Assembly (NCBI GenBank): GCA_002355495.1
Contig: AP017424.1
Span: forward strand, 2,232,001-2,296,000
Source: Streptomyces laurentii
Lineage (GTDB): Bacteria; Actinomycetota; Actinomycetes; Streptomycetales; Streptomycetaceae
Reading direction: 5' to 3'
Length of the DNA stretch: 64,000 nucleotides
Part shown: positions 16,976 through 27,330 of the stretch, one piece after another
Layout of the letters: each line of letters opens with the position of its first letter
Numbering within the stretch: the first letter of the stretch is position 1
Position numbers and translations under genes: made by a program
The notes under the pieces: model-generated
Databases searched by the model: none
Told to the model about the DNA's origin: nothing
The model's input: the letters and a program-made list of their open reading frames with translations, nothing else

Positions 16976-17072
16976 CGGAACTTCCGCACAGTTTCCGGTG
17001 GTTGGCAGGTCACGGCGAATACCCGGACATAATTCGCGGGCGCCGGCGGCCATCACCGCCTAGCCTGCCGTC

Positions 17073-17864
17073 ATGATCAATTGGAAGAACGTCGAGGCCG
17101 CCGACTACGCCGTGCCCGCCGGCCGGCCCATGGACGACCTCGTACGCGAGCTGTCCCGCGCCCTGGCGGATCCCGATCCGCTGGTCCGGGACGGCGAACC
17201 CTACGGCGTCCTCGCGACCTGGATAGCCCGCGGGACGATCGAGCCGTCCCGGCGGCTGGAGCTGGGCGACGAGATGGCCGCGCGGCTCACCGACCCGCGG
17301 ACCGAGGCCCGTACCTTCGCGCCCCTCGTCCTCGGGATGCTGGTGGCGGCGGGGGACTTCAAGACCGGCTGGGTGGACGCGTTCGCGCGCTGGTACCCGG
17401 CGGAGCGGGATCTGCGCGGCCACGACGACACCCTCGGCTGGCTGCACGCGGTGGCGCACGGCGCGGATCTGCTCGCCGGCTTCGGCCTCCACCCCGAGGT
17501 GGCGCCGACGCGGATGCTGGACCTCGCCGCCGCCCGGCTGACCGAGCCCACCGACCACGTCTACGACCAGCTGGAGGACGACCGCCTCGCCCGGGCGATC
17601 GCCCGCGTCCTGACCCGCGCCGACCTGAGCGAGCGCGACGCCGTCGGCTGGCTCGACGCGATCGCCGACCGCTTCGGGTCCGACCGCATCAGCACCCCGG
17701 TGCCCGCCCACCTCAGCAACTGCCTGCGCACCCTGCGCCTGCTGTACATCCTCGCGGACCGCGGCGTACGCCCCACCAGCGAGCACGAGGCGGAACCCCT
17801 CCCGCACCGCGAGGCGGTCAAGTCCGCCCTCGCCGCCACCCTCGACCGGATCGTCAAACGCTGA
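17073..17864 (+). CDS. DUF2785 protein
   Basis: A 263-residue, entirely helical protein. Features such as LVRDGEPYGVLATWI, RTFAPLVLGMLVAAGDF, DTLGWLHAVAHGADLLAGFG and LEDDRLARAIARVL match DUF2785. This family appears as repeats of helical pairs and has no assigned function. The ATG is 10 bases after TAGCCTGCCG, without a strong ribosome binding site. Confidence 0.8.
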   Translation: MINWKNVEAADYAVPAGRPMDDLVRELSRALADPDPLVRDGEPYGVLATWIARGTIEPSRRLELGDEMAARLTDPRTEARTFAPLVLGMLVAAGDFKTGWVDAFARWYPAERDLRGHDDTLGWLHAVAHGADLLAGFGLHPEVAPTRMLDLAAARLTEPTDHVYDQLEDDRLARAIARVLTRADLSERDAVGWLDAIADRFGSDRISTPVPAHLSNCLRTLRLLYILADRGVRPTSEHEAEPLPHREAVKSALAATLDRIVKR

Positions 17865-17981
17865 CGAATCACCCGACGATGCGACTCGGCCCGGTTCGAC
17901 GGCGAGCGGGCTTGAAGTCCGTTTAAGGGAAGCAGTTTCGAGCTCTCCCGGAATGTCTCACTCCGGACCTACGCTCCCGTC

Positions 17982-18791
17982 ATGTCGATCTTGAATCCGA
18001 TACCCCTCCTCCAGGGCCGGGGCGCCACCATGCTGTCCGCCGAGCCCGACTGCCTGGTCCTCGAACGGCCCGGCGAGGAGCTGACGATCCGCCTGGAGGC
18101 CGTCGCGCGGGTGCGGGCCGAGGGGCGGGCGGTGGCCGTCGAGCTGCGGGCGCCGGCCGGGGCGGAGCCGCTGGTGTACCGGGTCGAGGACGTGAGCGAG
18201 GCCGCGGCGACCCTCTTCGCCAAGGGCGTGACCTCGCTCCTGCCCGCACCGGAGGACGGCGAGGAGATCGACGGCGCCACACTCGTCGTGCTGCGCACCC
18301 GGCGGCCGGCGCACCGCCGGCGGTTCCTGCGGCGCATCAAGTGGCTCGTGCTCGGCTGCCAGGGCTCGATGGCCGTCCTGAGCACGGCCGCCGCCCTCGC
18401 GGACGACATGGGCACGGCCATCGCCATGGTGCCGGTCGGCCTCCTCGCGACGGCCGGGTTCGGCGTCGGCGGATACCTTCTCGGGACGTGGTGGCACGAA
18501 CGGCGGCTGGTCAGGCACGGGGTGACGGTCGCCGCGGTGGAGGCCCGGCCCGGCGTGTATCTCTACCAGGACGGCACCGGTATGCAGCGGGTGCTCGCGC
18601 ACGGGGTCGACGCGGTCGCCCTGACCGTCGCCTACGACGCAGAGGATCCGACGGACGCGGTCGCGCTCCAGATTCCGTTCACGCGGCGGCTGAACGCGGG
18701 GCTCGGCGTCTTCCTCGTCTTCTGCGCGCTCAACGCCGCCGCCATGGCGGTGCTCTTCCTGGTGGAGTCCTTCAAGGACGGGGTGCCGTGA
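17982..18791 (+). CDS. Membrane protein of unknown function
   Basis: A 269-residue protein. The first 110 residues form a strand-rich soluble part (CLVLERPGEELTIRLEAVAR). Two adjacent membrane segments (WLVLGCQGSMAVLSTAAALA and IAMVPVGLLATAGFGVGGYL) follow, then a second soluble part and a C-terminal membrane helix (GVFLVFCALNAAAMAVLFLV). I do not recognise the family. A GTG overlapping its stop opens only a 29-codon frame. Confidence 0.7.
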   Translation: MSILNPIPLLQGRGATMLSAEPDCLVLERPGEELTIRLEAVARVRAEGRAVAVELRAPAGAEPLVYRVEDVSEAAATLFAKGVTSLLPAPEDGEEIDGATLVVLRTRRPAHRRRFLRRIKWLVLGCQGSMAVLSTAAALADDMGTAIAMVPVGLLATAGFGVGGYLLGTWWHERRLVRHGVTVAAVEARPGVYLYQDGTGMQRVLAHGVDAVALTVAYDAEDPTDAVALQIPFTRRLNAGLGVFLVFCALNAAAMAVLFLVESFKDGVP

Positions 18792-18896
18792 GCACGACCC
18801 GCGCCGACGACCGGGCCGCCGCACCACCCCTGCCCCGCGCATCCGCACCGGAACACCGAGGGCCCCGAGAGGACTAAGAGATTCCCTTTGAGAACC

Positions 18897-18971
18897 CATA
18901 AGCCAGCCTTATGAGGCCATAGGCCGGGGGCGAGTACCGATCACCCGTCCGTGTTATTTAGGCTGGCCTAA
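18897..18971. promoter_or_regulatory. Two related palindromes upstream of fprA
   Basis: CATAAGCCAGCCTTATG (18897-18913) and TTAGGCTGGCCTAA (18958-18971) share the core AGGCTGGC in opposite orientations. The second has TTAGG/CCTAA half sites like iron boxes (DmdR/IdeR), but spaced four instead of nine bases. Iron control of the reductase gene is therefore possible but not established. Confidence 0.45.
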
Positions 18972-19016
18972 GTGGCGGCTGCACCGCCACGTCGTTTGTG
19001 TGAAGGGAATCCAGAC

Positions 19017-20393
19017 ATGCCCCGCCCCCTCCGCGTCGCGATCGTCGGCGCCGGCCCCGCCGGGATCTACGCCGCTGACGCGCTGCTGAAGTCCGAGGCC
19101 GCCGCCGAGCCGGGTGTGTCCATCGACATCTTCGAACGGATGCCCGCACCCTTCGGTCTGATCCGCTACGGCGTCGCACCCGACCACCCGCGCATCAAGG
19201 GCATCATCACCGCCCTCCACCAGGTGCTCGACAAGCCGCAGGTCCGCCTCTTCGGCAACGTCGACTACGGCACCGACGTGCACCTCGACGACCTGCGCGC
19301 GTTCTACGACGCGGTCGTCTTCTCCACCGGGGCGATGGCCGACCGCGAGCTGCGGATCCCGGGCGTCGAGCTGGACGGCTCGTACGGCGCGGCCGACTTC
19401 GCGTCCTGGTACGACGGCCACCCGGACGTGCCGCGCACCTGGCCGCTGGAGGCCGAGAAGGTCGCCGTCCTCGGCGTCGGCAACGTCGCCCTCGACGTCT
19501 CCCGCATCCTCGCGAAGACCGCCGACGAGCTGCTGCCGACCGAGATCCCGGCCAACGTCTTCGACGGGCTCAAGGCCAACAAGGCCGTCGAGATCCACGT
19601 CTTCGGCCGCCGCGGCCCGGCCCAGGCCAAGTTCAGCCCCATGGAGCTGCGCGAGCTGGACCACTCCCCGAACATCGAGGTCATCGTCAACCCCGAGGAC
19701 ATCGACTACGACGAGGGCTCGATCGCCGAGCGGCGCAAGAACAAGCAGACCGACATGGTCGCCAAGACCCTGGAGAACTGGGCGATCCGCGACATCGGCG
19801 ACCGCCCGCACAAGCTCTACCTGCACTTCTTCGAGTCCCCGGTCGAGATCCTCGGCGAGGACGGCAAGGTCGTCGGCCTGCGCACCGAGCGCACCGAGCT
19901 GGACGGCACCGGCAACGTCAAGGGCACCGGCCGGACCACCGACTGGGACGTCCAGTCCGTCTACCGGGCCGTCGGCTACCTCTCCGACGAGCTGCCGAAG
20001 CTGCCTTGGGACACCACCAGCGGCACCGTCCCGGACGAGGGCGGCCGGGTCATGGAGGCCGACGCGCCCATGCCCTCCACGTACGTCACCGGCTGGATCC
20101 GGCGCGGCCCCGTCGGCCTCATCGGCCACACCAAGGGCGACGCCAACGAGACCGTGGCCAACCTGCTCGACGACCACGCCCACGGGCGCCTGCTCACCCC
20201 CGAGTCCCCGGAGGAGGCCGCGGTCGTGGCCTTCCTGGAGGGCAAGGGCCTCACGTACACGACGTGGGAGGGCTGGTACAAGCTCGACGCCGCCGAGAAG
20301 GCGCTGGGCGAGGAGCAGGGCCGCGCGCGCGTGAAGATCGTCGAGCGCGAGGACATGCTGCGCGCGAGCGAGGCCGTCACCCCGCAGCGGTAG
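19017..20393 (+). CDS. fprA: Ferredoxin--NADP+ reductase, FprA type
   Basis: A 458-residue FAD enzyme of the adrenodoxin-reductase-like family that passes electrons between NADPH and ferredoxin. FAD binding is by VAIVGAGPAGIYAADALL. Next come PFGLIRYGVAPDHPRIKGI, the NADP-binding VAVLGVGNVALDVSRIL, and the C-terminal FAD segment WIRRGPVGLIGHTKGDANET, in the normal order. The length equals that of mycobacterial FprA. ATG 19017 follows GAAGGG. Two palindromes upstream suggest regulation. It could serve the Rieske oxygenase in this region, but it is more likely a housekeeping partner. Confidence 0.92.
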   Translation: MPRPLRVAIVGAGPAGIYAADALLKSEAAAEPGVSIDIFERMPAPFGLIRYGVAPDHPRIKGIITALHQVLDKPQVRLFGNVDYGTDVHLDDLRAFYDAVVFSTGAMADRELRIPGVELDGSYGAADFASWYDGHPDVPRTWPLEAEKVAVLGVGNVALDVSRILAKTADELLPTEIPANVFDGLKANKAVEIHVFGRRGPAQAKFSPMELRELDHSPNIEVIVNPEDIDYDEGSIAERRKNKQTDMVAKTLENWAIRDIGDRPHKLYLHFFESPVEILGEDGKVVGLRTERTELDGTGNVKGTGRTTDWDVQSVYRAVGYLSDELPKLPWDTTSGTVPDEGGRVMEADAPMPSTYVTGWIRRGPVGLIGHTKGDANETVANLLDDHAHGRLLTPESPEEAAVVAFLEGKGLTYTTWEGWYKLDAAEKALGEEQGRARVKIVEREDMLRASEAVTPQR

Positions 20394-20420
20394 CGGCACG
20401 GGGAGCGGGAGTACGGGAAT

Positions 20421-20454
20421 CGGCGGGGCCGCCGGAACGCCGGCGGCCCCGCCG
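20421..20454. terminator. Strong hairpin between convergent genes
   Basis: Fifteen-base perfect arms, CGGCGGGGCCGCCGG and CCGGCGGCCCCGCCG, with loop AACG. It lies 28 bases after fprA and can also serve the convergent TerB-like gene. Confidence 0.85.
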
Positions 20455-20558
20455 CTTCCCGTACGGCTCCCGAGTCCGTACCGGGGCGACCGGCCCCGAC
20501 CCGTTCGCGGCGGCACCCCGCCGGGCCCGCTCGCGTGTCCGCGCCCGCCCCGGCGCCG

Positions 20559-21251
20559 TCAGCCGACCGTGCGGGCCGTCGCGAGCAGCCGGGCGGTGTC
20601 GTCGGCGCACAGGGCGAGCGCGGTGCCCACGGTGCCCAGGACCTCGACCTCGGCCGGCGTGTACGGGCCGTCGGCGAGCGCGATGCGGGCGCCGTCGAGC
20701 AGGATCGACTCGCGGCCGGCGGCGGCGAGGTGCGGGGAGAGCGGTTCGAGGGCCTCGTGGAGCTCGATGGCGAGGGCCGCTCCCCCGCCGGTGGCGTCCG
20801 GCAGGTAGCGGCCCGTGTCGGCGGCGAGTCCCTCGACCATGTCGACGAGTTGCAGCGCCGTACAGTCCGCGTATCCGGCGGCCCGTACCGCCGTGACGGC
20901 GGAGTCGAGGGCGGCGCGGGAGGAGGTGCCCCCGGCCGCGAGGACGGCGAGCGCGACGGTGTGCACCGCGTCCCGGAGCAGCCCGGAGAACCGGCTGGTG
21001 GTCGGGTGGGCCAGCACCTCCGTGCCGAAGTGCGTGTGGCAGGCGGCGCATTCGACGACCGGCCCGGCCTGGCCGCGGGGCAGCAGCGGCACGCCGAGGA
21101 CGGCGAACCGCCGACGGCCCGTACGGCGGCGGTAGTTGCGGTCGCCGCCGCACTGCTCGCAGAAGAACTCGCCGTCGCCGACCGTGTTCCAGGAGGTGCG
21201 GATTCCGCAGAGAACCCTGTTCCGGTCCCGTGTTTTCCGCGCTGACCGCAC
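20559..21251 (-). CDS. TerB-like protein with N-terminal zinc ribbon
   Basis: A 230-residue protein. The N-terminus holds CXXC-type pairs: LCGIRTSWNTVG, EFFCEQCGGDRNYRRRTGRR and VECAACHTHFG, a zinc-ribbon layout. The rest is a helical tellurite-resistance TerB-like domain (LRDAVHTVALAVLAAGGTSS, DGARIALADGPYTPAEVEVL). The GTG at 21251 was chosen because GGGAGG stands eight bases upstream. Whether it has any part in tellurite resistance is unknown. Confidence 0.8.
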   Translation of the reverse strand: MRSARKTRDRNRVLCGIRTSWNTVGDGEFFCEQCGGDRNYRRRTGRRRFAVLGVPLLPRGQAGPVVECAACHTHFGTEVLAHPTTSRFSGLLRDAVHTVALAVLAAGGTSSRAALDSAVTAVRAAGYADCTALQLVDMVEGLAADTGRYLPDATGGGAALAIELHEALEPLSPHLAAAGRESILLDGARIALADGPYTPAEVEVLGTVGTALALCADDTARLLATARTVG

Positions 21252-21459
21252 GTCGCACCTCCCTCGCCGTGCCGGCGACCCTGCCGGCGTTGGCGTGATG
21301 TTAGCCACATCGGCGAAGCCGCGTCAGTACCTCGTCGGCAGAAGAACGGGGAGTTGGCCGAGACCCGCCGGACCCCGCCCGGCCCGTACGGGCTCTTACA
21401 AGATCGAGTGACAAGCCGTACGGGTGTGCCCATAAGCACCGCACGCAGCCCCGACGTGC

Positions 21460-21504
21460 GAAGCCCGTCTGTCGTACGCGGACGGCGTACAACGGACGGG
21501 CTTC
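21460..21504 (-). terminator. Terminator downstream of leuA
   Basis: Twenty-base arms with two mismatches start GAAGCCCGTC at 21460 and end GACGGGCTTC at 21504. It lies 15 bases beyond the leuA stop. Confidence 0.75.
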
Positions 21505-21518
21505 GTGGGGCGGACGCG

Positions 21519-23398
<1,880 letters not shown>

Positions 23399-23402
23399 AC
23401 GA

Positions 23403-23450
23403 CTACAGGCCCTCGCCGCGGCAGCTAAGGAGAAGCAGCCCGAAACGCAT
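23403..23450 (-). CDS. Leucine-rich leader peptide of leuA
   Basis: The 15-codon frame encodes MRFGLLLLSCRGEGL, with four consecutive leucine codons (CTG CTT CTC CTT). It lies 120 bases upstream of leuA on the same strand and before an inverted repeat. Stalling at these codons when charged leucyl-tRNA is scarce would alter folding of the downstream RNA. Actinobacterial leuA leader peptides of this kind have been described. Confidence 0.85.
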   Translation of the reverse strand: MRFGLLLLSCRGEGL

Positions 23451-23609
23451 GATGCGCGTCACTGTAGCCGAGGCGGTCATGGACCCGGACGACCGTTCCA
23501 GTATGCGGACGGCGGCCGCCGTCAAGGGGAAAAGGTGACCCATCACTCCATTTCGCCAATCGTCGTCGCAGGTCGTGACAGAAGCACCACGCGGTGCCAC
23601 ATTGCTGAC

Positions 23610-24722
23610 ATGACTCACCACCTGACGCCCCGGCCGGCTCCGCGCCCGCGCGTCTTCTGCGCGATCGTCCCGCCGCACATCCTGACGCGGCTGTCCGAGT
23701 CCTCGAATCCGGCCCACGCCGAGGCCGCCCGGCGCACCCTCGCGGCCGACGCCGCGCACCGCTCCGCCCGGATCGCCGTCGCCACCCGCACCGCCACCGC
23801 CGACTCGCACGCCGGCGCCGCCGCCGACGCCGCCGCCGACACCTCCGCGGACAGCCCGCAGCGGACCATCTACGACGCCCAGCACCGCACCGTCCTACCC
23901 GGCAAGAAGGTGCGCGGCGAGGGCGACGCGGCGAGCAAGGACGCCTCCGTCAACCGCGCGTACGCGGGCCTCGGCGCCACCTACGACCTCTACCACAAGG
24001 TCTTCGGCCGCCGTTCCATCGACGGCGCGGGCATGCCGCTCCCGGCGAGCGTCCACTACGACCGCAAGTACGACAACGCCTTCTGGGACGGCGAGCGGAT
24101 GGTCTTCGGCGACGGGGACGGCGACCTCTTCCTCGACTTCACCATCCCGGTCGACGTCATCGGCCACGAGCTGTCCCACGGCTTCACCCAGCACACCGCC
24201 AACCTCGCCTACTACGGCCAGTCCGGTGCGCTCAACGAGTCCGTCTCCGACGTCTTCGGCTCCCTGGTCAAGCAGTACGCGCTCGGCCAGACCGCGGCCG
24301 ACGCGGACTGGCTCATCGGCGAGGGGCTGCTCGGACCCGCCGTGGACAAGGGGGTGGCGCTGCGCTCCATGAAGGCCCCGGGCACGGCGTACGACGACGA
24401 CGTCCTCGGCAAGGACCCGCAGCCCGCGACCATGGACCACTACGTCCGTACCGGCTCCGACAACGGCGGCGTGCACGTCAACTCGGGCATCCCCAACCAC
24501 GCCTTCTACCTGCTCGCCACCGAGCTGGGCGGCTCGGCCTGGGAGCGGGCCGGGCGGATCTGGTACGACGTGATGACGGGCGGGACGCTCAGCGAGGACG
24601 CCACGTTCGCCGAGTTCGCGCGGGCCACGGTCGCGTCGGCGCGCTCGCTCTTCGGGGACGGCGGCGCCGAGAACGAAGCCGTCCTCAAGGCCTGGTCCAC
24701 CGTCGGGGTGCCGACCGGCTGA
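23610..24722 (+). CDS. M4 family neutral metalloprotease, protealysin-like, no signal peptide
   Basis: A 370-residue thermolysin-family zinc protease. The zinc site is VIGHELSHGFTQH with the third ligand in ALNESVSDVFGSL, and the catalytic His region is GGVHVNSGIPNHAFYLLA. There is no signal peptide. Instead the N-terminus has a short propeptide with VFCAIVPPHILTRL, the hallmark of protealysin-like precursors. The enzyme is thus probably cytoplasmic until released. The emfourin-like gene 72 bases downstream is its probable inhibitor. A longer frame over leuA is a shadow. Confidence 0.92.
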   Translation: MTHHLTPRPAPRPRVFCAIVPPHILTRLSESSNPAHAEAARRTLAADAAHRSARIAVATRTATADSHAGAAADAAADTSADSPQRTIYDAQHRTVLPGKKVRGEGDAASKDASVNRAYAGLGATYDLYHKVFGRRSIDGAGMPLPASVHYDRKYDNAFWDGERMVFGDGDGDLFLDFTIPVDVIGHELSHGFTQHTANLAYYGQSGALNESVSDVFGSLVKQYALGQTAADADWLIGEGLLGPAVDKGVALRSMKAPGTAYDDDVLGKDPQPATMDHYVRTGSDNGGVHVNSGIPNHAFYLLATELGGSAWERAGRIWYDVMTGGTLSEDATFAEFARATVASARSLFGDGGAENEAVLKAWSTVGVPTG

Positions 24723-24794
24723 GGGAGCGGCGGGCACGGCGGCGGGCTGTCGCGGCCGGGCCCGCGAGCCCCGCGATCCTGGTAGACAGGGCCC

Positions 24795-25061
24795 ATGCGG
24801 ATTCGAGTGCGGCGCACAGGCGGTTTCGCGGGCATCGAGCGGTCGGCGGAGGTGGACACCGCCGGCCGCGCGGACGCGGCCGAACTCCACGACCTGGCCG
24901 AGACCGTCGTCGGCCAGGGGGACGCCACCGAACGCGGGGTGCCGGACGGCTTCTCGTACGAGATCACGGTCGACGGCAAGCACACCGTGCGCTGCCGTGA
25001 CCCGCACCTCACGGACGCGCAACGCGCCCTGGTGAGCACGATCCTCGCCGAGGGCGCGTAA
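24795..25061 (+). CDS. Emfourin-like inhibitor of M4 protease
   Basis: An 88-residue protein beginning MRIRVRRTGGFAGIERSAEV, with VPDGFSYEITVDGKHTVRCR. This matches the emfourin (M4in) family, described as protein inhibitors of protealysin-like metalloproteases encoded next to them. It follows the protease gene on the same strand. The likely role is to keep the cytosolic protease inactive, or to control its activity. Confidence 0.85.
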   Translation: MRIRVRRTGGFAGIERSAEVDTAGRADAAELHDLAETVVGQGDATERGVPDGFSYEITVDGKHTVRCRDPHLTDAQRALVSTILAEGA

Positions 25062-25076
25062 GCGAACGGGGTCCGG

Positions 25077-25135
25077 GACCGGGTCTCGGTCCCGGTCGGT
25101 CCGGGTCCGGGTCCGGGTCGGTCCGGACCCGCGTG
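25077..25135. repeat. GGTCCGGGTC-type simple repeat between convergent genes
   Basis: Repeats of GGTCCGGGTC and GGGACCGGGT fill the space between the emfourin-like gene and era. They can fold, for example ACCGGGTCTCGGT, and probably act as a two-way terminator. Confidence 0.5.
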
Positions 25136-25136
25136 C

Positions 25137-26086
25137 TCAGAAGCCGAGCTTGCGCAGCTGCTTCGGGTCCCGCTGCCAGTCCTTGGCGACCTTCACGTGC
25201 AGGTCGAGGAAGACCGGCGTGCCGAGCAGCGCCTCGATGTGCTTGCGCGACTTCATGCCGACCTCCTTCAGGCGCTTGCCCTTGGGGCCGATGATGATGC
25301 CCTTCTGGCTGGGGCGCTCGATGTAGACGTTGGCGTGGATGTCGAGCAGCGGCCGGTCCGCCGGGCGGTTCTCGCGCGGAATCATCTCTTCCACGACGAC
25401 GGCGATGGAGTGCGGCAGCTCGTCGCGTACGCCTTCCAGCGCGGCCTCGCGGATCAGCTCGGCCACCATCACCATCTCGGGCTCGTCGGTGAGGTCGCCC
25501 TCCGGGTACAGCGGCGGGGACTCCGGGAGGAGCGGGACCAGCAGGTCCGCGATGAGCTGGACCTGCTTGTCGCCGACGGCCGAGACGGGCACGATCTGGG
25601 CCCACTCGATGCCCAGCTCCCGGCCGAGCTGGTCGACGGCGATCAGCTGCTCGGCGAGGGTCTTGGAGTCGACCAGGTCGGTCTTGGTGATGATCGCGAC
25701 CTTGGGGGTCTTCCGGATCTCGGCCAGTTCCTTGGCGATGAACCGGTCGCCCGGGCCGAGCTTCTGGTCGGCGGGCAGGCAGAAGCCGATCACGTCGACC
25801 TCGGCCCAGGTGGTGCGCACGACGTCGTTCAGGCGCTCGCCGAGCAGGGTGCGCGGCTTGTGCAGGCCAGGGGTGTCCACGAGGATCAGCTGGGCGTCCG
25901 GCCGGTGCACGATGCCCCGGACGGTGTGCCGGGTCGTCTGTGGCCGGTTCGAGGTGATCGCCACCTTCTGGCCGACGAGCGCGTTCGTCAAGGTGGACTT
26001 GCCCGCATTCGGGCGCCCGACGAAGCAGGCGAAGCCCGCCCGGTGGGGGCGGTGTTCTCATCGGTCTCGGCAGTGCGCACGCTCAT
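25137..26086 (-). CDS. era: GTPase Era, frameshifted near the N-terminus in this sequence
   Basis: Era binds 16S rRNA and supports 30S ribosome assembly. The start ATG 26086 gives MSVRTAETDENTAP. The frame then breaks at a run of five C on the gene strand (26045-26049 on the plus strand). In the next frame the G1 motif FVGRPNAGKST follows, then DTPGLHKP (G3), TKTDLVD (G4), the KH domain with IERPSQKGIIIGPKGKRLKE, and the normal C-terminus QLRKLGF. One extra C restores 316 residues with HRAGFACF before G1. Because Era is normally essential, an assembly error is the likely cause. Confidence 0.93.
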
Positions 26087-26116
26087 GGACGCCATTGTCC
26101 CCGATGAGCGGCCCGG

Positions 26117-27229
26117 TCACGTACTCAGTCCGGGTTCGGGTTCCGAAGACGGGGTCCGCGCCGCCGGTGAAGCGGGGCTCGGGGCCGGGATCGGGGCCGG
26201 AAACGAGTCCTCGGCCGGGGCCGGATTCGAGGGGTCGTTCCGGCGGCGGGCGCGGCGCCGGAGGCCGAGGGCGGTCAGGCCGGCCGCGAGGGCGGCGGCG
26301 AGCACGGCGAGCGGCAGCCACGGCAGGGCGACGAACGACACACCCGCCGACTCGCGGACACCCTTGGCGGAGGCCGTCACGGTCACCTCGCCCCGGTCGA
26401 ACTGCGGCGACCCCTCCCACCGGGCGGTGAGCCGGATCCTCTGCCGGGGCAGCAGCTCGGCCGGCAGCCGGTCCAGGTCGCGGGAGAGCAGGGTGCGGCC
26501 GAAGAGCCCCTGGGCCTTGAGCGCGACCCGGGGGCTGAGGGTGACGTTGCCGCGGTTGTGCAGGGTGTACGAGACGACGGCGGTGCTCGTCCCCGTACCC
26601 GGGACCAGCGGCCGGTCCTGGTCGAGCGTGACGTCCTCGACGGCGAGGGCGGGCACGGTCGGGCCGCCGACCCGCAGATAGACCCGGGCGCCGACGGCCC
26701 GCTGCACCCCGAGCGCCACGTTCCCCTGGTCACCGGTGCCGGAAGCGGCCCGCGCGACCCGTTCGTCGAGCGCGACGACGGCGCCCGGATGGTCGCCGGG
26801 GTCGGCGTCGGCGGGGACGGTGAGGGTGTACGGGACGGTGACCGCCGACCGCGGCGGCACGGTGACCCGGTCCCGGGCCGGCTTGATCCAGGCCCCGGTC
26901 CCGGTCTGCTTCTCCCGGCGGGTGCGGACGGCGAAACCGCCGTCGCGCGCGGTGTTGTAGGCGTCGGCCCCGTAGAGAAGGAAGGTCAGCGGGCCCGCGG
27001 TCTTGTTGGCGACGGTGACCTTGTCGGTGAGGGTGGTCCCGGGGTCGGCGGTCAGATAGAAGTACGGGCGGCTGCCGAGCCGCGAGGCCGCCGGGTAGAC
27101 GGCCCACTCGGCGTTCTCGGCGGCGGAGGCCCGCGGCGCGGCCGGGCCGATGACGGCGATGGGCAGGACGAGCGCGAGGACGTTCAGGAGGACGGCGTTC
27201 AGGAGGAGGACGTACGGCTTGCGACGCAC
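26117..27229 (-). CDS. DUF916/WxL-associated surface protein
   Basis: A 370-residue protein. The N-terminus is a signal peptide (LLNAVLLNVLALVLPIAVIG, then ASAAENAEW). Immunoglobulin-like domains of the DUF916 type follow (GTTLTDKVTVANKTAGPLTF, TVPPRSAVTVPYTLTVPADA, GVQRAVGARVYLRV), and a C-terminal membrane helix (WLPLAVLAAALAAGLTALGL) with a basic stop and a Pro/Ala-rich tail. In Firmicutes such proteins anchor WxL proteins. GTG 27229 was chosen as the start of the signal peptide. It follows a WxL-like gene. Confidence 0.75.
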   Translation of the reverse strand: MRRKPYVLLLNAVLLNVLALVLPIAVIGPAAPRASAAENAEWAVYPAASRLGSRPYFYLTADPGTTLTDKVTVANKTAGPLTFLLYGADAYNTARDGGFAVRTRREKQTGTGAWIKPARDRVTVPPRSAVTVPYTLTVPADADPGDHPGAVVALDERVARAASGTGDQGNVALGVQRAVGARVYLRVGGPTVPALAVEDVTLDQDRPLVPGTGTSTAVVSYTLHNRGNVTLSPRVALKAQGLFGRTLLSRDLDRLPAELLPRQRIRLTARWEGSPQFDRGEVTVTASAKGVRESAGVSFVALPWLPLAVLAAALAAGLTALGLRRRARRRNDPSNPAPAEDSFPAPIPAPSPASPAARTPSSEPEPGLST

Positions 27230-27330
27230 GGTGCGGAACCCCCGGGGTCGGGAGCGGGCCGACCGGGTGCGCGCCCGGCCCGCTCGGCGGTCGATCGGAC
27301 AGATCAGACAGATCAGACAGAAGGGAGCGG

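Noticed and set aside
18788..18877. A 29-codon frame with GTG overlapping the stop of 17982-18791
   Set aside because: No ribosome binding site of its own, low-complexity Ala/Pro/Arg composition, no conservation evidence.
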